A model generated the notes under the pieces. The model did no database searches. It was given only the letters and a program-made list of their open reading frames with translations, and had not been told where the DNA came from. The position numbers were made by a program, and so were the translations under genes. Shown here piece by piece: positions 46,651-58,331 of a stretch of 64,000 nucleotides of DNA; within the stretch, counting starts at the first letter, position 1; every line of letters starts with the position of its first letter. This stretch comes from Buxus sempervirens (lineage: Eukaryota; Streptophyta; Magnoliopsida; Buxales; Buxaceae), in the NCBI GenBank assembly GCA_947561395.2, contig OX387190.1:14006858-14070857 (forward strand). Direction: 5' to 3'.

Positions 46651-49600
46651 CCATGGACCGACCCGGTCCAGATTGATTCCCAGTGGGCCTTTCAACGGGG
46701 CCCACCAAGCCCGACAAACTTATTTTTGCTAAATAAGATAATTAAATGGATTGAGTGGGCCAAACCCATTGAGGCCCACCAAAACCCAATTCGAGGCATG
46801 CATGCTCAAATTATGTGATGGTTTGGCCGAGACCACAGGCAGGGCCTGTCGGGCCCATTAAGCCCATTGAACCCAACCAAGGTTAGGGTTTCCAAACCCT
46901 AACTCAAGTAGTCTTGGGCTTTCAAACCCAAGCCCAGGTAAAGGGCCCCAAGCCCAATGCTTGGCCCATTTTGGCACAGTTAACCAAGATAATCTGAAAT
47001 CACTCGGCAACCCACTGTGTGGCCCACAAAGCAATCCAGACTCATTTTTTGTATGGAAATCAAATTTAATCAAACTTGAACCATTAAATAAAATCAATTC
47101 ATTTGAACCATGCCCAAAAGGCTTCCCGGGCTAGACTGAGGCCCACCAGGGGATACGTGGGCTTAACCAAGCCCACCAAGGAATCCGCGGGCCTTCCAAC
47201 GGGGCCCGCTCAATCAGACTCAGATCACTATAAGCTAAGAAGATAAAATCAAAGTAAAGGGACCCATACCACTTTGGCGGTCCCGCCAGACTTAACCAAA
47301 ACTGTGCATGTTGGAATAGGAATCGGGTGAAACCAACTGAGTTGACTCAAAACCAGGAAACCTATGGGACCCTCACTTGATGGGGTGGACTGGGGTGTCT
47401 ACGGACTTCCCCATACCACAACCGAGAACCTACTTAGAATCTCAAAGCTGCAGACCAAGCCTTAGTAGAAGAACTTAGGCACCCAGGTGTCTGCCTGCAC
47501 CCCATCAGTCAGTGGTGACTCCAAACAAATCCCGAGGCACGCATCGTTTTGCATGCACCTCGTCGTGCGACCGAAATCAGGTGCGCACACCCCGGATCCA
47601 AGTTTATTTAAAAACATAAACCCAAATCTGGTTTGTTAGTGTAATGGCCCAAAACAACTAATCTAGACTTGAACAATTCCATTAAATATATCAGAGTGTA
47701 GAAATAAATGACAATTCTTTAACAAGCATGGTATTTAACCACCAATAATAATCCAATATTAGTATATTCATAAAGTTTGGAAAGGGTTCAACTACATAAA
47801 ATAAGCGACATCCAGTAAAGTAGTGTAAATAAAATTTCCAAATAATCCCTTTAATAACATCAAAATCCTCAAATAAAATAACTAATGTCAATCCCTAAAC
47901 AAAACTAAGTCAAATCCATATCCTCTTGAACCTACACAAGAATGAAATAATCTTCTTCTTGGTAATCACAGTAATCCCCCGGAGTCTCTACCCCAGCAAC
48001 GTCCTCTCCATGAATATCTGAAAACAAAACCGATAAAACGATAATGTGAGAAACAATATCTCAGTAAGTAGTCATGCAAATAGTTGACCACAATAAATTA
48101 TGCAACGCTTAATTAGATTAACCACAATATAATACAAATAACAATATCATAAAAATAGATCAAATCCAATTGTTCACCTCATGGGACTTATGAAATAGTA
48201 AACCAGAGAATGAGAGTAGAAATGCGCTAACATGTTACCTAACCGAATTACAGTGAACCAGCTGCCCTGCAGTCTGGCTATTCAACACCAACAGAAGAAC
48301 CCAACCATGAGTTAGCATGTACGGCCCAACCTATCCAGGAGTGGGTAACGTAGCAATCAACCTATCCAGGAGCGGTACCACACTCGAGATGATGGAATGC
48401 CTATGACACAGAATTCAAATCCTTCTAATAAACATTTCTCTTACTAGCTATTCTATGGATCCATATAACCGCTAAGCCCACTCAACAGTGGAAAAACAAA
48501 CCAAGGAATGGACATAATTCTCAATAATACCCACAAATACAGAACCTCATCTGTATAACCAAATCCGCCTTGCGGAAACAAGAAACTAGGCACCTGCCTT
48601 GTCACAACTGTGATCCAAAAACTAAAACAGAATGCTCCAAGTCATATGTCCAAACTTTAGGTTTCAACAGGCAAATAGGTCCCGAATGTGTATCGACTCC
48701 ATCGATGCACCAAATACCTTCATATCACCCAAATACAGGTGTATGAACTCACAAAATCAACTTTGGTTAAAAATAGAATCATTTGGAACAATGATATTAA
48801 GTAAAAGTGCCTCTTTGGTAAAATCTACCCAAAATCTTTATAAAAATGAATTTTAAACATCTGCCAGTGCAAACAATCACCAAATACCTTAAACTTGTTG
48901 ATACATAGGTTAAAATTGGATAAAAACCCTTTCGTAGTGAAAAACTAGGTTGAAAGGCCAATTTTTGAAATTCTAACAGCCAAGGCGCTTGAGAACGGCC
49001 TTATACTTTGGTTGTTTCAGGGTTGGTCGCTCGATAGATCGCTTGAGCGATTGTTCGAGTGACAGCTCAATCTGGAAAAATTGCTCTCGAGTTTGACAAC
49101 CATACAAGGGCGCTTGAGCGACTGCTTAGGCGGCACGATACGAAGAAAATCCGAAAATTTGTGAAAATCCATAAAAATTTCACAACTCAATATCTAATGC
49201 ATCAAATCCATTCTAAATCATTCTAAAACACTTTATAAACATGTTAGAACAAATCCCAACAAATAAAACATCATGAATCACCCAAACAAATCATCAAACC
49301 ACCGAATAACCATGAATATCAAATAAACACGAATTTATTTTTGTGCAAGATTTAAAGGGACTACTTACCTGGTTTTAGGAACTTAAACCTTCTCTAAAAG
49401 CACTAAGATTTCACCCCAAAGATTCTCCAATCACTCACAGCAAGTCTTGATCTCCTCTGGGTTCAAAAATCACACTTTTAAGAATCTTAAACATGCTCAA
49501 ATTTCCAGAACAGAAACTTATTTTTGTTTGGCCTTTACCTGGGTTTTGTGCACGAAAATCTCCTTCTTCCTTCTCTAAAACTGCTCCAGCAAGTTCTTGA

Positions 49601-49950
49601 ATATTAGGGTTTGACTTTAGGAAGAAAAGGAATAGGAGAAAGAAAAACTGAAGTGGGTGTGGGCTGCTGATCTCTATGAGTTGGACGTGCATAGCATATG
49701 CATTCATGTGACGCCCCGGACATGTTCATTAAAGGTATATGCCGGTTCCTTGACATCAGGTGAGGTCCCAGAAACGCTTCCTAAGTTTTAAAAAAAAAAC
49801 TGCTATATAACGGCTATAAATATAAGGTTGGGCTATGCCCCCGATACCTGATAAACACAAACAAGATCATATATGCATTATGCATCTATTCCAAGCTAAA
49901 CCATCACACATTCACAGACCTAAAATAAAGTTTACTATGTTTCATACCCT

Positions 49951-49953
<3 letters not shown>

Positions 49954-49987
<34 letters not shown>
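49954..49987. repeat. (TC)n microsatellite, 17 units
   Basis: Uninterrupted CT run near the terminal end of LTR D. Confidence 0.95.
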
Positions 49988-49989
<2 letters not shown>

Positions 49990-51337
49990 CATAATTTATA
50001 CAAGATCCAAAAAATAGATGACTACAAAAAGTGCTGCCCAACCCTATCCAGGATAGTAATAATCCTTAGGGTGGTAATCATCATCAGGTTCGTTATTTCT
50101 GCCTACCATAGTTTGTGCTCGCTCTGCAGATCTATCTGAAAACAAAATCAGTAAAAAAACAAAACGCGTGAGACTAACGTCCCAGTAAGTAGCACAATGC
50201 ATGATAAGAACAGTTTATGCAAATCTTTAAACAATTCAGTAGCATGCTTATTTACTATACAATTAATCTCTAGCAAAATCATACTAAGAAGCATATCAAT
50301 CTCGTATAAACAATACTTTGAACTTGGTGCAATCATAAATCATAAGCAAATAAGTTCAGATTAATTCAAACCATGATCTCAGTAAAAATCTCATGTAATA
50401 ACAATGATTTAATTCACTTGTCCAATTCACCACGTCACGACTTACAATGGAAAGATCTAGTTAGGATCGCTCTTCCAAAGTGGAGCACTCAAGCATGAGA
50501 CATGCATGAGCTGGCAATTACAACCCAGTCCAACCATAGCAAGTTAGTGATCTCTTTCAGACCATCGAGTTAGTGATCTCACTGAGACCATCTAGTTGAC
50601 TTTATGGGTTGTTGTTTCACATTTTGAGGAGGATGAAAGTTCACAACCCCTGGCCCGTCATGAGCTAGGGTGAACGGCAATCCACTACTCCAAATATAAT
50701 AATACAATATCATGGTTATTTAAATATCATAGGCTAATTGCCTTACTTAGGTATGCCTTATGTTACACACGTTAACCATGAAACCAACTTTGACTTAACC
50801 AACACATGAGAAACCACTTATTGAACACAAGTTAGAAATAACCAATTTCGTGCTTGAAGAAGACCAACACAAATTATCCACACTTTGTTTGCAGTTGCTG
50901 CTTACTATGTAAATCTGATTTTAACTAGTTACTTGAATGCTAAACCTAATCCAATCTATATAGAATTGGTATGCGTGCCATATATCGTTGGAAAGATCTA
51001 CGAATCTAGTTTCCAACGCAATAAACAATTCGTAATTTGTAGTTTCCTACAGGAAGGTATGACTGTTTTACTACAGGTGATTCAAAACAGCCGCGAAACC
51101 TACTGGATGGAAATCATCAATTTTTCTAGATTTTTCTTGCAATACCTCGAGTTCCAATTGGTCCTAAACCAATTCCATTCAACTACAAATACCCTAAACT
51201 AAATTTTAGAATGCTAATATGAATTTTTATGCGAATATTCCTAGCCTTCGCAAGCCACTGAAATCTTACACAGGTTTAAGACAGCCTAACAAAGGTGCTT
51301 CTATGTGTTAATTTCAAATTGTTTCTATATTACAGAT

Positions 51338-51612
51338 CAATTGTCTACCAGAGGTGCCCTACGAGCAATTCAAGCAACCCTATACAACCCAAGACAACCC
51401 AATGCAAGTAACCACCAAGACAACCCAATATCCAGTCAAGCTAAATCAATTCAACGGTCTACCAGTAACTGTCTACCAGTAATCAATTCAAGCTAAATCA
51501 ATTCAAGCAACTGTCTACCAGTAAGCAATTCAAGCTAAATCAATTCAAGCAACTGTCTACCAGAGGTGCCCTACGAGCAATTCAAGCAACCCCATACAAC
51601 CAAGACAACCCA
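51338..51612. repeat. Interspersed tandem words in LTR D
   Basis: TGTCTACCAGAGGTGCCCTA with its downstream sequence occurs at about 51344 and 51551. Between them are several copies of CTGTCTACCAGTAA and CAATTCAAGCTAAAT. Confidence 0.8.
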
Positions 51613-52605
51613 AATGAAATACAAGAACCTAAATCAGCACCTATTGTGATCAGAAAAAAAAATCAAAACGGAACAAGATCATAAGAAATTAGAACCTAAA
51701 TCCTAACAAGATCAAACAACGAAACTTTGTCGATCAAAACCAAATAGTGATTGATCGTTTACAGCTAGAAATCGAAACAAACTAAACACCAATCGATCAA
51801 ACAAGAAAACAAATGCTACTTACCAGATTTCGCACAATCCACACTTCAATCGCCCAACTTTTCCTTCTCCTCTCCTTTCCCCCACGTTTTCCCCTTTTCT
51901 TCTTCTTCTTCTTCTCTTCTTCTCCTCGGTCCCCCTTCTCTGCATTCTCTTTTCTTCTTTTCTTTTCGTCCTCTCAAACCCTTGACCTCAATGAAATGAG
52001 AGAAAGAACCTACGGGTTCTTTATCTCATCAATGTTATAATTATTTTTTTTTTAAAACAAGGAACAGGTTCAATTCATTGAACCAAACGAACCAAACCCC
52101 ACTAATATATATATAGGCTTAACTAATGTAACCCACTAATATAACCAAACGAACCAAACCCCACTAATATATTTAAGCTTAACTAAAATTAAAATTTTTT
52201 TTTCTAAAAATTTCCAGGGTTTTACAATGCATTAGGTTATTTAACTGTTTTAAAGTATTTTACCACAATACCCTCCTTTAAGCTAAACTAATCAAACTAT
52301 GAAGCCTCAAACCAAATAAACCTTTGGGTCAACCCACTCTCTTTGGGTTCGACCAACTCCCTTGTTGTTTATTTTATATTTAATTAGCTCTTACTAATAA
52401 TCTGAATAATTATAATAACTAACTTTCTCCCTAATTTAAACTTAAAAATCTCACCTTAGATTAGCTTTCCATGTTCTCCTCCATTTCACCTTGAACTCTT
52501 CCGGTTTGAACCAATATCTTATCTCTTGCATATTATTAACCCAATTAGTCTATTTAATAATTAGTTTTATTTATTACTAAAATCTGGGATTTACATTCTC
52601 CCCTC

Positions 52606-53832
52606 CTACAAATAAATTTCTTCCTCGAAATTTTTACCTTGAGATTCCTCAAATAAAGATGGGTACTTCTTCATTTCAGATTTCAACTCCCATGTAGCTT
52701 CTTCCACTATATGACTCTGCCACAGCACCTTAACAAGTGGAATCACTATTGTATGAAGGATCTGCTCACGTTTGTCTAATATTTGCACTGGATGCTCCTC
52801 AAATGTCAAATCCTTACGTATGACAAAAGGCTCGTAGTCAATGATATGACTAGGGTCATGCACATATCGCCTTAGCATCGAGACATGGAACATATCCTGA
52901 ATTACTCCAAATGAAGAGGGCAATGCTAAGCGGTACACCACTGGTGCCATTGTACCAATAATCTCAAAAGGTCCTACAAATTTGGGGGAAAGATTTCCTT
53001 TCTTGCTGAACCTTTTTATACCACGGAAATGAGATACCTTAATGAATACTCTATCACCAACCTCAAATTTCAGATTTCTCCGCCTAGTATCCACATAACT
53101 CTTTTGGCGACTTTGAGCTACAAATAATCTTTGCTTGATCAATTTCACCAAATCAACACTGTCCTGCACATACTAAGGACCCAAGTACTGCCTTTCACCA
53201 ACTTCCTCCCAACAGACTGGTGATCTACATGCTCTACCATACAATGCCTTGTACGGTGCCATCTGAATGCTCGCCTGATAACTATTATTGTAGGCGAACT
53301 CTACGAAAGGTAGGTGCTTACTCCAATTACCTCCCCAATCAAGGACATAACATCGTAACATATCCTTGAGTGTCCGAATGGTCCTCTCTGACTGCCCAAC
53401 GGTCTGAGTATAGTAACTAGTGCTAAACTTCAACTTTGTACCCATGGTCTTCTGGAAAGACTCCCAGAACTGAGATGTAAATCTAGGATCACGATCAGAA
53501 ACAATGGATACTAGCAACCCATGCAATCTCAATATCTCCCACACAGACAGCTCTACTAGTGCATTAAGCGGTTGGTTCATCCTGATAGGCAAAAAGTGAG
53601 CTGATTTAGTCAAACGGTCCACTATCACCCATATGGCATCATGCCCCTTTGGAGAAAGAGGAAATCCACTCACAAAATCTATGGTGATGTGCTCCCATTT
53701 CCACTCTGGAATAGAAAGGGCCTGAAGCAACCCTGCTAGTCTCATGTGCTTTGCCTTGACCTGCTGACACACCAAGCACTTAGCCACATATTCTGGAAGA
53801 GGATGGAGATATGAGAATTTGGTTTCTCCCAT
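52606..53832 (-). pseudogene. Chromovirus integrase and C-terminal remnant, fossil
   Basis: Starting near 53800 the minus strand gives the end of the integrase zinc-finger region (YVAKCLVCQQVKAKH), then the core: WEHITIDFVSGFPLSPKG, DAIWVIVDRLTKSAHFLPI, SIVSDRDPRFTSQFW, the GQSERTIRTLKDMLR block and ALYGRACRSPVCW. The C-terminal part has the GPFEI motif and ends in a region of chromodomain type (about 52750-52620). These are Tekay/Del-like chromovirus motifs. The remainder of pol upstream is absent. It is a broken fossil. Confidence 0.85.
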
Positions 53833-53899
53833 GGTGTCCCCTGATGTAACCTATATAAACATTGAGATGACTGTAGACAAAAATGGCATTTCATTTTTT

Positions 53900-55298
53900 C
53901 CAGTTCGAAATTGTCAATTTTATACTTGAGGGATGTGAGGATAAGAAGGGTAAGATGACCAGTGCCGAGAAAATGGTGGAGAAAGTGTTAAAAAAAATTA
54001 CTTCCACCTAGGGAAAGGTCTGGGAGTTAATTTGCAAGGGAGGTTGGAGCCGATAAAGGTGAAGAAACTAGTCCCAAAGGCAGGACTGGGAATGAAGCCA
54101 GGGAAATGGAGAAGGCAGAAGTAGACAAAAGAAGGAAACGTAGAAAGAAAATTCCCTCATTTAAGGGAAACTTTTCCAATACCCTCTTGCACGATCCAAC
54201 TGTCTCCTCCCACGGATCAGTCCAAGCCTCCATACCGTAACATCAATCCTTTTCAAAGGCTATATGTCCCAACTCTGCAACTCTACAACCCACTTTTTGC
54301 ACTTGAGACAGTGGGCGAGCCTGGGCTACAGTCTGAACAGCAGCAAGATTTTTCTGAAGATGTTGGGGCTTTCTTCGCCATGACTGAAGGCGAAAAAACT
54401 GAAGAAGATAAGGAGCTACCATTCATTGATTGGGTAGCAGTAAAAATTCCAGATGAGGTCATATCTGGATGGGGCCCTACAGCAGGAAAGGGTAGTACAA
54501 TTCATCTAGTGATGATGGCATCAGATTCTGAACTTGAGGAGCAGGCTTGCACTATTTCCCTTGCTCCAAAAAAAGTTTTTTTGAAAAATTGGGAGGAAAC
54601 TCCCCTTACCTTTGAAGCGGTGTTTGATTGGCAAGCAGATGCGGCTTCCAAAAAAAAACTCCATTAGTGGAATGCCTTTTTCTTGAAGGTTTTAATGAGC
54701 CTCATCTTTAGGAAAAGCTTTTTTAGAAGGCTCACAAAAAACCCAAAAAAAATGTTTCTATTTTTTATAGAAAATTTAAGTTTTTCAAAAAGGTCCAAAC
54801 CATTTATGAACCATATAAGCAAACAGAATTAGATCAGGATGAATATGACTTCGACCATGAGCTCGACTTTGACCTAATGGGGATCGAAGAAGAGATCGAG
54901 GTCGAAGAAGACGACCCTCCAAAAGAAATTGCATATCAATTGGAGCGTCATGAAAAGGGTGTTCAACCTAATATTGAAGAGACCATCTCAATAAATCTAG
55001 AGACCAAAGATGACCAAAAAATAATGAAGGTTGGGGCATGCCTGTCTGATGTGCAGCGTGATGAAAGTTCATGATTCTTGGCAGATTATGAGGATGTGTT
55101 TGCATGGTCATATTGGAATATGTCAGGATTGGATACTGACATGGTTGTGCACAGGCTACCAATTTTGCCAAGGGTTAAGCTGATCAAGCAAAAGTTGAGA
55201 AGATTGAAACCGGAATGGTTAAAGATGAAGTGGTTAAGCAATTCCAAGCAGGATTTTTGACAGTCTCCACGTACCCCGAATGGCTCGCAAATATTGTG
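53900..55298 (+). pseudogene. Tat gag-pol linker region, fossil
   Basis: An acidic, charged segment with GAFFAMTEGEK-like and DFDHELDFDLMG-like stretches leads to the FLADYEDVFAWSYWNMSGLD block (about 55078-55137), which stands just before the reverse transcriptase in Tat and Athila elements. Then the solo LTR E interrupts the coding sequence. Broken. Confidence 0.7.
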
Positions 55299-58200
55299 TG
55301 TAACGCCCCGGATCCGAATTACGTAGAAAAACCATAACTCATCTCCAGAGGTTAATATAAAACACAGGATCGCAATATCAGAGTGAAGGAACAACATGAA
55401 TACAACAATAGCTATATAACAGAGTGCGCTAAAAATAATCCCAAACTGAAATAAACTCACATGACCAAGTAACTACTCGCAAGTATCGTCCTCTCCAGGA
55501 GCAGCTGAAAACAAAACAAAAACAAACGGATGAGATACGAATATCCCAGTGAGCAGCACATGCATGCACAAAAACATTTAGTTCAGTTCTAAAACATGCC
55601 ACGGTTACAAAACATATACAGTGACGATAACATATCTAATTCAAGTAATTCGACAACATTCCAACAATCATATTGATAGAAATGCAGAAAACCATCATAA
55701 AAACCCAATTAATAACATCGGTATCAAATCTTGAATATAGCCATGAAATCACGTATAATCAGGTAACCATACATCGATGAAATCATCATTTCAAATAATT
55801 CAGGGTTTCGAAATACTGGTGTGTTTATCATTGGCCACTTCACACCAATAGAGTATTTTATCATGGGGTACCTTGCACCAATAAACTAGCGAATAAAACA
55901 TATCACGTCAAACAAAATCAAATACCAACATTGGTCAATGATATGTAGTTGCTTAGATTGGTTAATTGACATGCCAAGGCGACATCCACCCCTCCATGTA
56001 CACAGTTTCGGCCTACTCAGGGTTTCAGACACTCTGAAATGATGACCTACTCAGGGTTTCGTCATCCAATGCCGGCCTACTCATCGGGTTTCGGCATTGA
56101 CAACCAGGCCCACTCAGGGTTTCTGGCTGCTCTACACCGGCAGTGGCAACACTCAAAGCCATGCAATTACACCAATAAAACAAAAACATTTCATTACTAA
56201 GTTTAGACTCTGGATACAGGACAAGCTAAACCAGTAGTAAGTATAAAACTAGCAAATCAACCCAATGTGTTTTCCATCATGTAAAACTGACATATAGATC
56301 AACATGTTCAATTGCATAACATGGGTCACTCAGGACCAGATTACTCCCTCATGGAGTCCTCAAAGTAAATTCTCAAATAATTTCCCAGAATAGAATAAGA
56401 GATAATTCTAAACCAACCACCGATATAACACAATATTCAAGTAAATCATTCCCGAAGTGCACCGTGCATTCAAAGATGAACTAGCATAATAGTGTAGATG
56501 AATTTCAGCAAAAAAAATATGGTTTCAAAACTGACTTTTCAGAAGTAAACACATTATACAGAAACAATTACGGCATCCAAACTTTGATTAAACATAAATC
56601 AGCAAAACAGCTCCTAGATTCTCAATTTCGCTTTCATAATCTAAATCAATCAAACGAATGTCATAAAACCCTGAAAACACATTTTGGATGAGTGGAGTAG
56701 TCTTAGGATCCCCTATAAGGTCATCATACCAAAAAGCAATTAATTCCGAGACAAAAAGTTTTAGACCTCAAAATATTCTAAGTCTGGTTTAAAACATTGA
56801 CTTTTGGTGTATAATTTTTCTAGACAAATCTACAAGGAGTTTTGGGCTCAAATTTTTGTTGTAGTCTATTGAAGGGTAAACACATCTCCTAGAATTTTAT
56901 GGGCTTCTGAATCACTCATCTGGGTATCAAACCCAAAATGGGATTTTTGATAAAAATTGGGAAAACTGGAAATTTAGGCATGAACTGGAAAGTTGACTTT
57001 TTATTGGCTGAGAATTAGACCTTGGAAGTATTTTTTATTGGTTCCAAAAGGGGGGTAAAACCTTATTTACATGTAAAGACTTAAGTAAATGGAACAATAA
57101 ATACACAGGACATTTACTTAAATGTCTTTCATGTAATAAGGGTGCTGTTTCAACAATTAAAACTCATTTCATCCATCTACACCTAGGTTTATACAAATTC
57201 ATAAACTAATGAGCATCCTAAAATTTCAATAACACTAAGTTAGTTCCCATAGATTAGCTTTTATAAGGTAAAACCATCAAATTCTGGGTATATACGATTT
57301 GCCGCACTTATTGTGAAAATTGGGTGGGTGCGCTGACCTTGGGCCCTTGGCGCCAGGTCGGCTCCAGGTTGGCAGACCCAACTTGTTAGATGCGCCAAGC
57401 TACCGTGAAGGTACAATAGTGGGCAGCAGCCCAGCGGATGTCCCCTGTTTCTTCTCGGTAAAATTTCCACTCACTGTTACCTTGATCTAGCCATGACTGT
57501 CCTAGTTTCAAACCCCTAAAGTAATTTTTCTGTGATCCCACCACCTTCAATAGACGATTCAACACAAATCGAAATTAATCTAATACGTTTCCTATCACAC
57601 CTCAAAATCTTTTCGAAAAATCTAATTTTGAAACATTCTTCACAAACATGCAGTTCGGCTAATCCCTAAGAACACAAAACCAATACACTGAGGAAAACAA
57701 TGCTACTCACCTGCTGTGGAATCCCTCTAGCTCAGCAACTCAAATCTTCAACTGAGCACAACCAGCGGCAATTTCAACCTCCAAATCCTCTTGCTGCTCA
57801 CTTCTGATTTTCGACTCCTCCGATCTCTTCTGATTGAACAAGCAGGTTGGGCTGATCGCAGCAACCTTCGGCAGAAAGATTTCTTACTTCTGAATAGCTT
57901 CCAAACAGATCCAGCACCCCAATCTGCCTTGCCCTAGTTTCTTGATTGAGATGAGCAACAACCGCAATCTCCTCCTCCGAACAAAACGAGTTAAACCTAA
58001 ACTCCCCAAAATTGTTGCTACTTATAGTGGTCGCCTTCAGCAAATTAAATCAGGATCCCCTACTACGGCACTCCACAAATCTCCCTATACTAGCACTCAT
58101 ATTTGCTTATTATGACATGCATGCCTCATTATCCAGCCATCTTAAATCACCCAATCCAAATTAAATAATTCTTCTTACCTTCATAAATAATATTTTCCAA

Positions 58201-58326
58201 GTTAATTCACCTGAGAACTCCGATTGAACCCCTTTTATCTCCTTTTCTACAGAATTTTGCCACTTAACATTATTCTATTTACCTAAAATAAATAATTTTA
58301 ATTACATTAAAATTAGGGATTTTACA
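55299..58326 (-). mobile_element. Tekay-type solo LTR E (3,028 bp), TSD TTGTG
   Basis: The plus-strand ends are TGTAACGCCCCGGATCC and TTAGGGATTTTACA, flanked by TTGTG (55294-55298 and 58327-58331). It carries CAGCTGAAAACAAAACAAAA and GATACGAATATCCCAGTGAG near its left end, and CCTACTCAGGGTTTC repeats at 55990-56125. It sits in the RT coding region of the Tat element. Confidence 0.92.
55990..56125. repeat. CCTACTCAGGGTTTC(GNNAT) repeats in LTR E
   Basis: Four units, two of them each followed by a different word and its partial inverse; the position corresponds to the minisatellite of LTR B. Confidence 0.75.
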
Positions 58327-58331
58327 TTGTG

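Larger units (their letters stand above)
44388..47589 (+). mobile_element. Tat/Ogre-type solo LTR G (3,202 bp) inside LTR C, TSD CCCCG
   Basis: It starts TGTAACCACCTTATTTTTGC and ends GGTGCGCACA, with perfect CCCCG copies (44383-44387 and 47590-47594). The start and end match the solo LTR at 30533-33748 in inverse orientation. It sits only 12 bp inside the tip of LTR C. Removing it restores TGTAACGCCCCGGATCC, the same terminal word as LTR E. The TATA box is at 45236. Non-coding. Confidence 0.9.
49707..52226 (-). mobile_element. Tekay-type solo LTR D (2,520 bp) inside LTR C
   Basis: The plus-strand ends are TGTGACGCCCCGG and CCAGGGTTTTACA. The flanks ATTCA (49702-49706) and ATGCA (52227-52231) match at four of five bases, an aged target-site duplication. 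It shares the TCTGAAAACAAAA and CCCAGTAAGTAG words (50138-50196) with A, C and E. Non-coding. Confidence 0.78.
44376..53832 (-). mobile_element. 5'-truncated Tekay-type chromovirus (Gypsy) with its 3' LTR C
   Basis: On the minus strand an integrase and C-terminal coding remnant (about 53830-52606) is followed by a purine tract (GTAGGAGGGGAGAA, 52610-52597) and an LTR that starts TGTAAATCCCAG at 52596. That LTR (C) ends in TGTAACGCCCCG at plus position 44376. It is interrupted by solo LTRs D (49707-52226) and G (44388-47589); its own length is about 2.5 kb. gag, protease, RT and the 5' LTR are missing; the remnant meets the Tat element near 53.8 kb. This fragment assigns the A, B, D and E solo LTRs to a chromovirus family. 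It is broken. Confidence 0.85.

Noticed and set aside
47640-47652. TGTAATGGCCC as the end of LTR C
   Set aside because: Removing solo LTR G with its CCCCG duplication joins 44376-44387 to 47595 and restores the TGTAACGCCCCGGATCC terminus seen in LTR E, so the true end is 44376.
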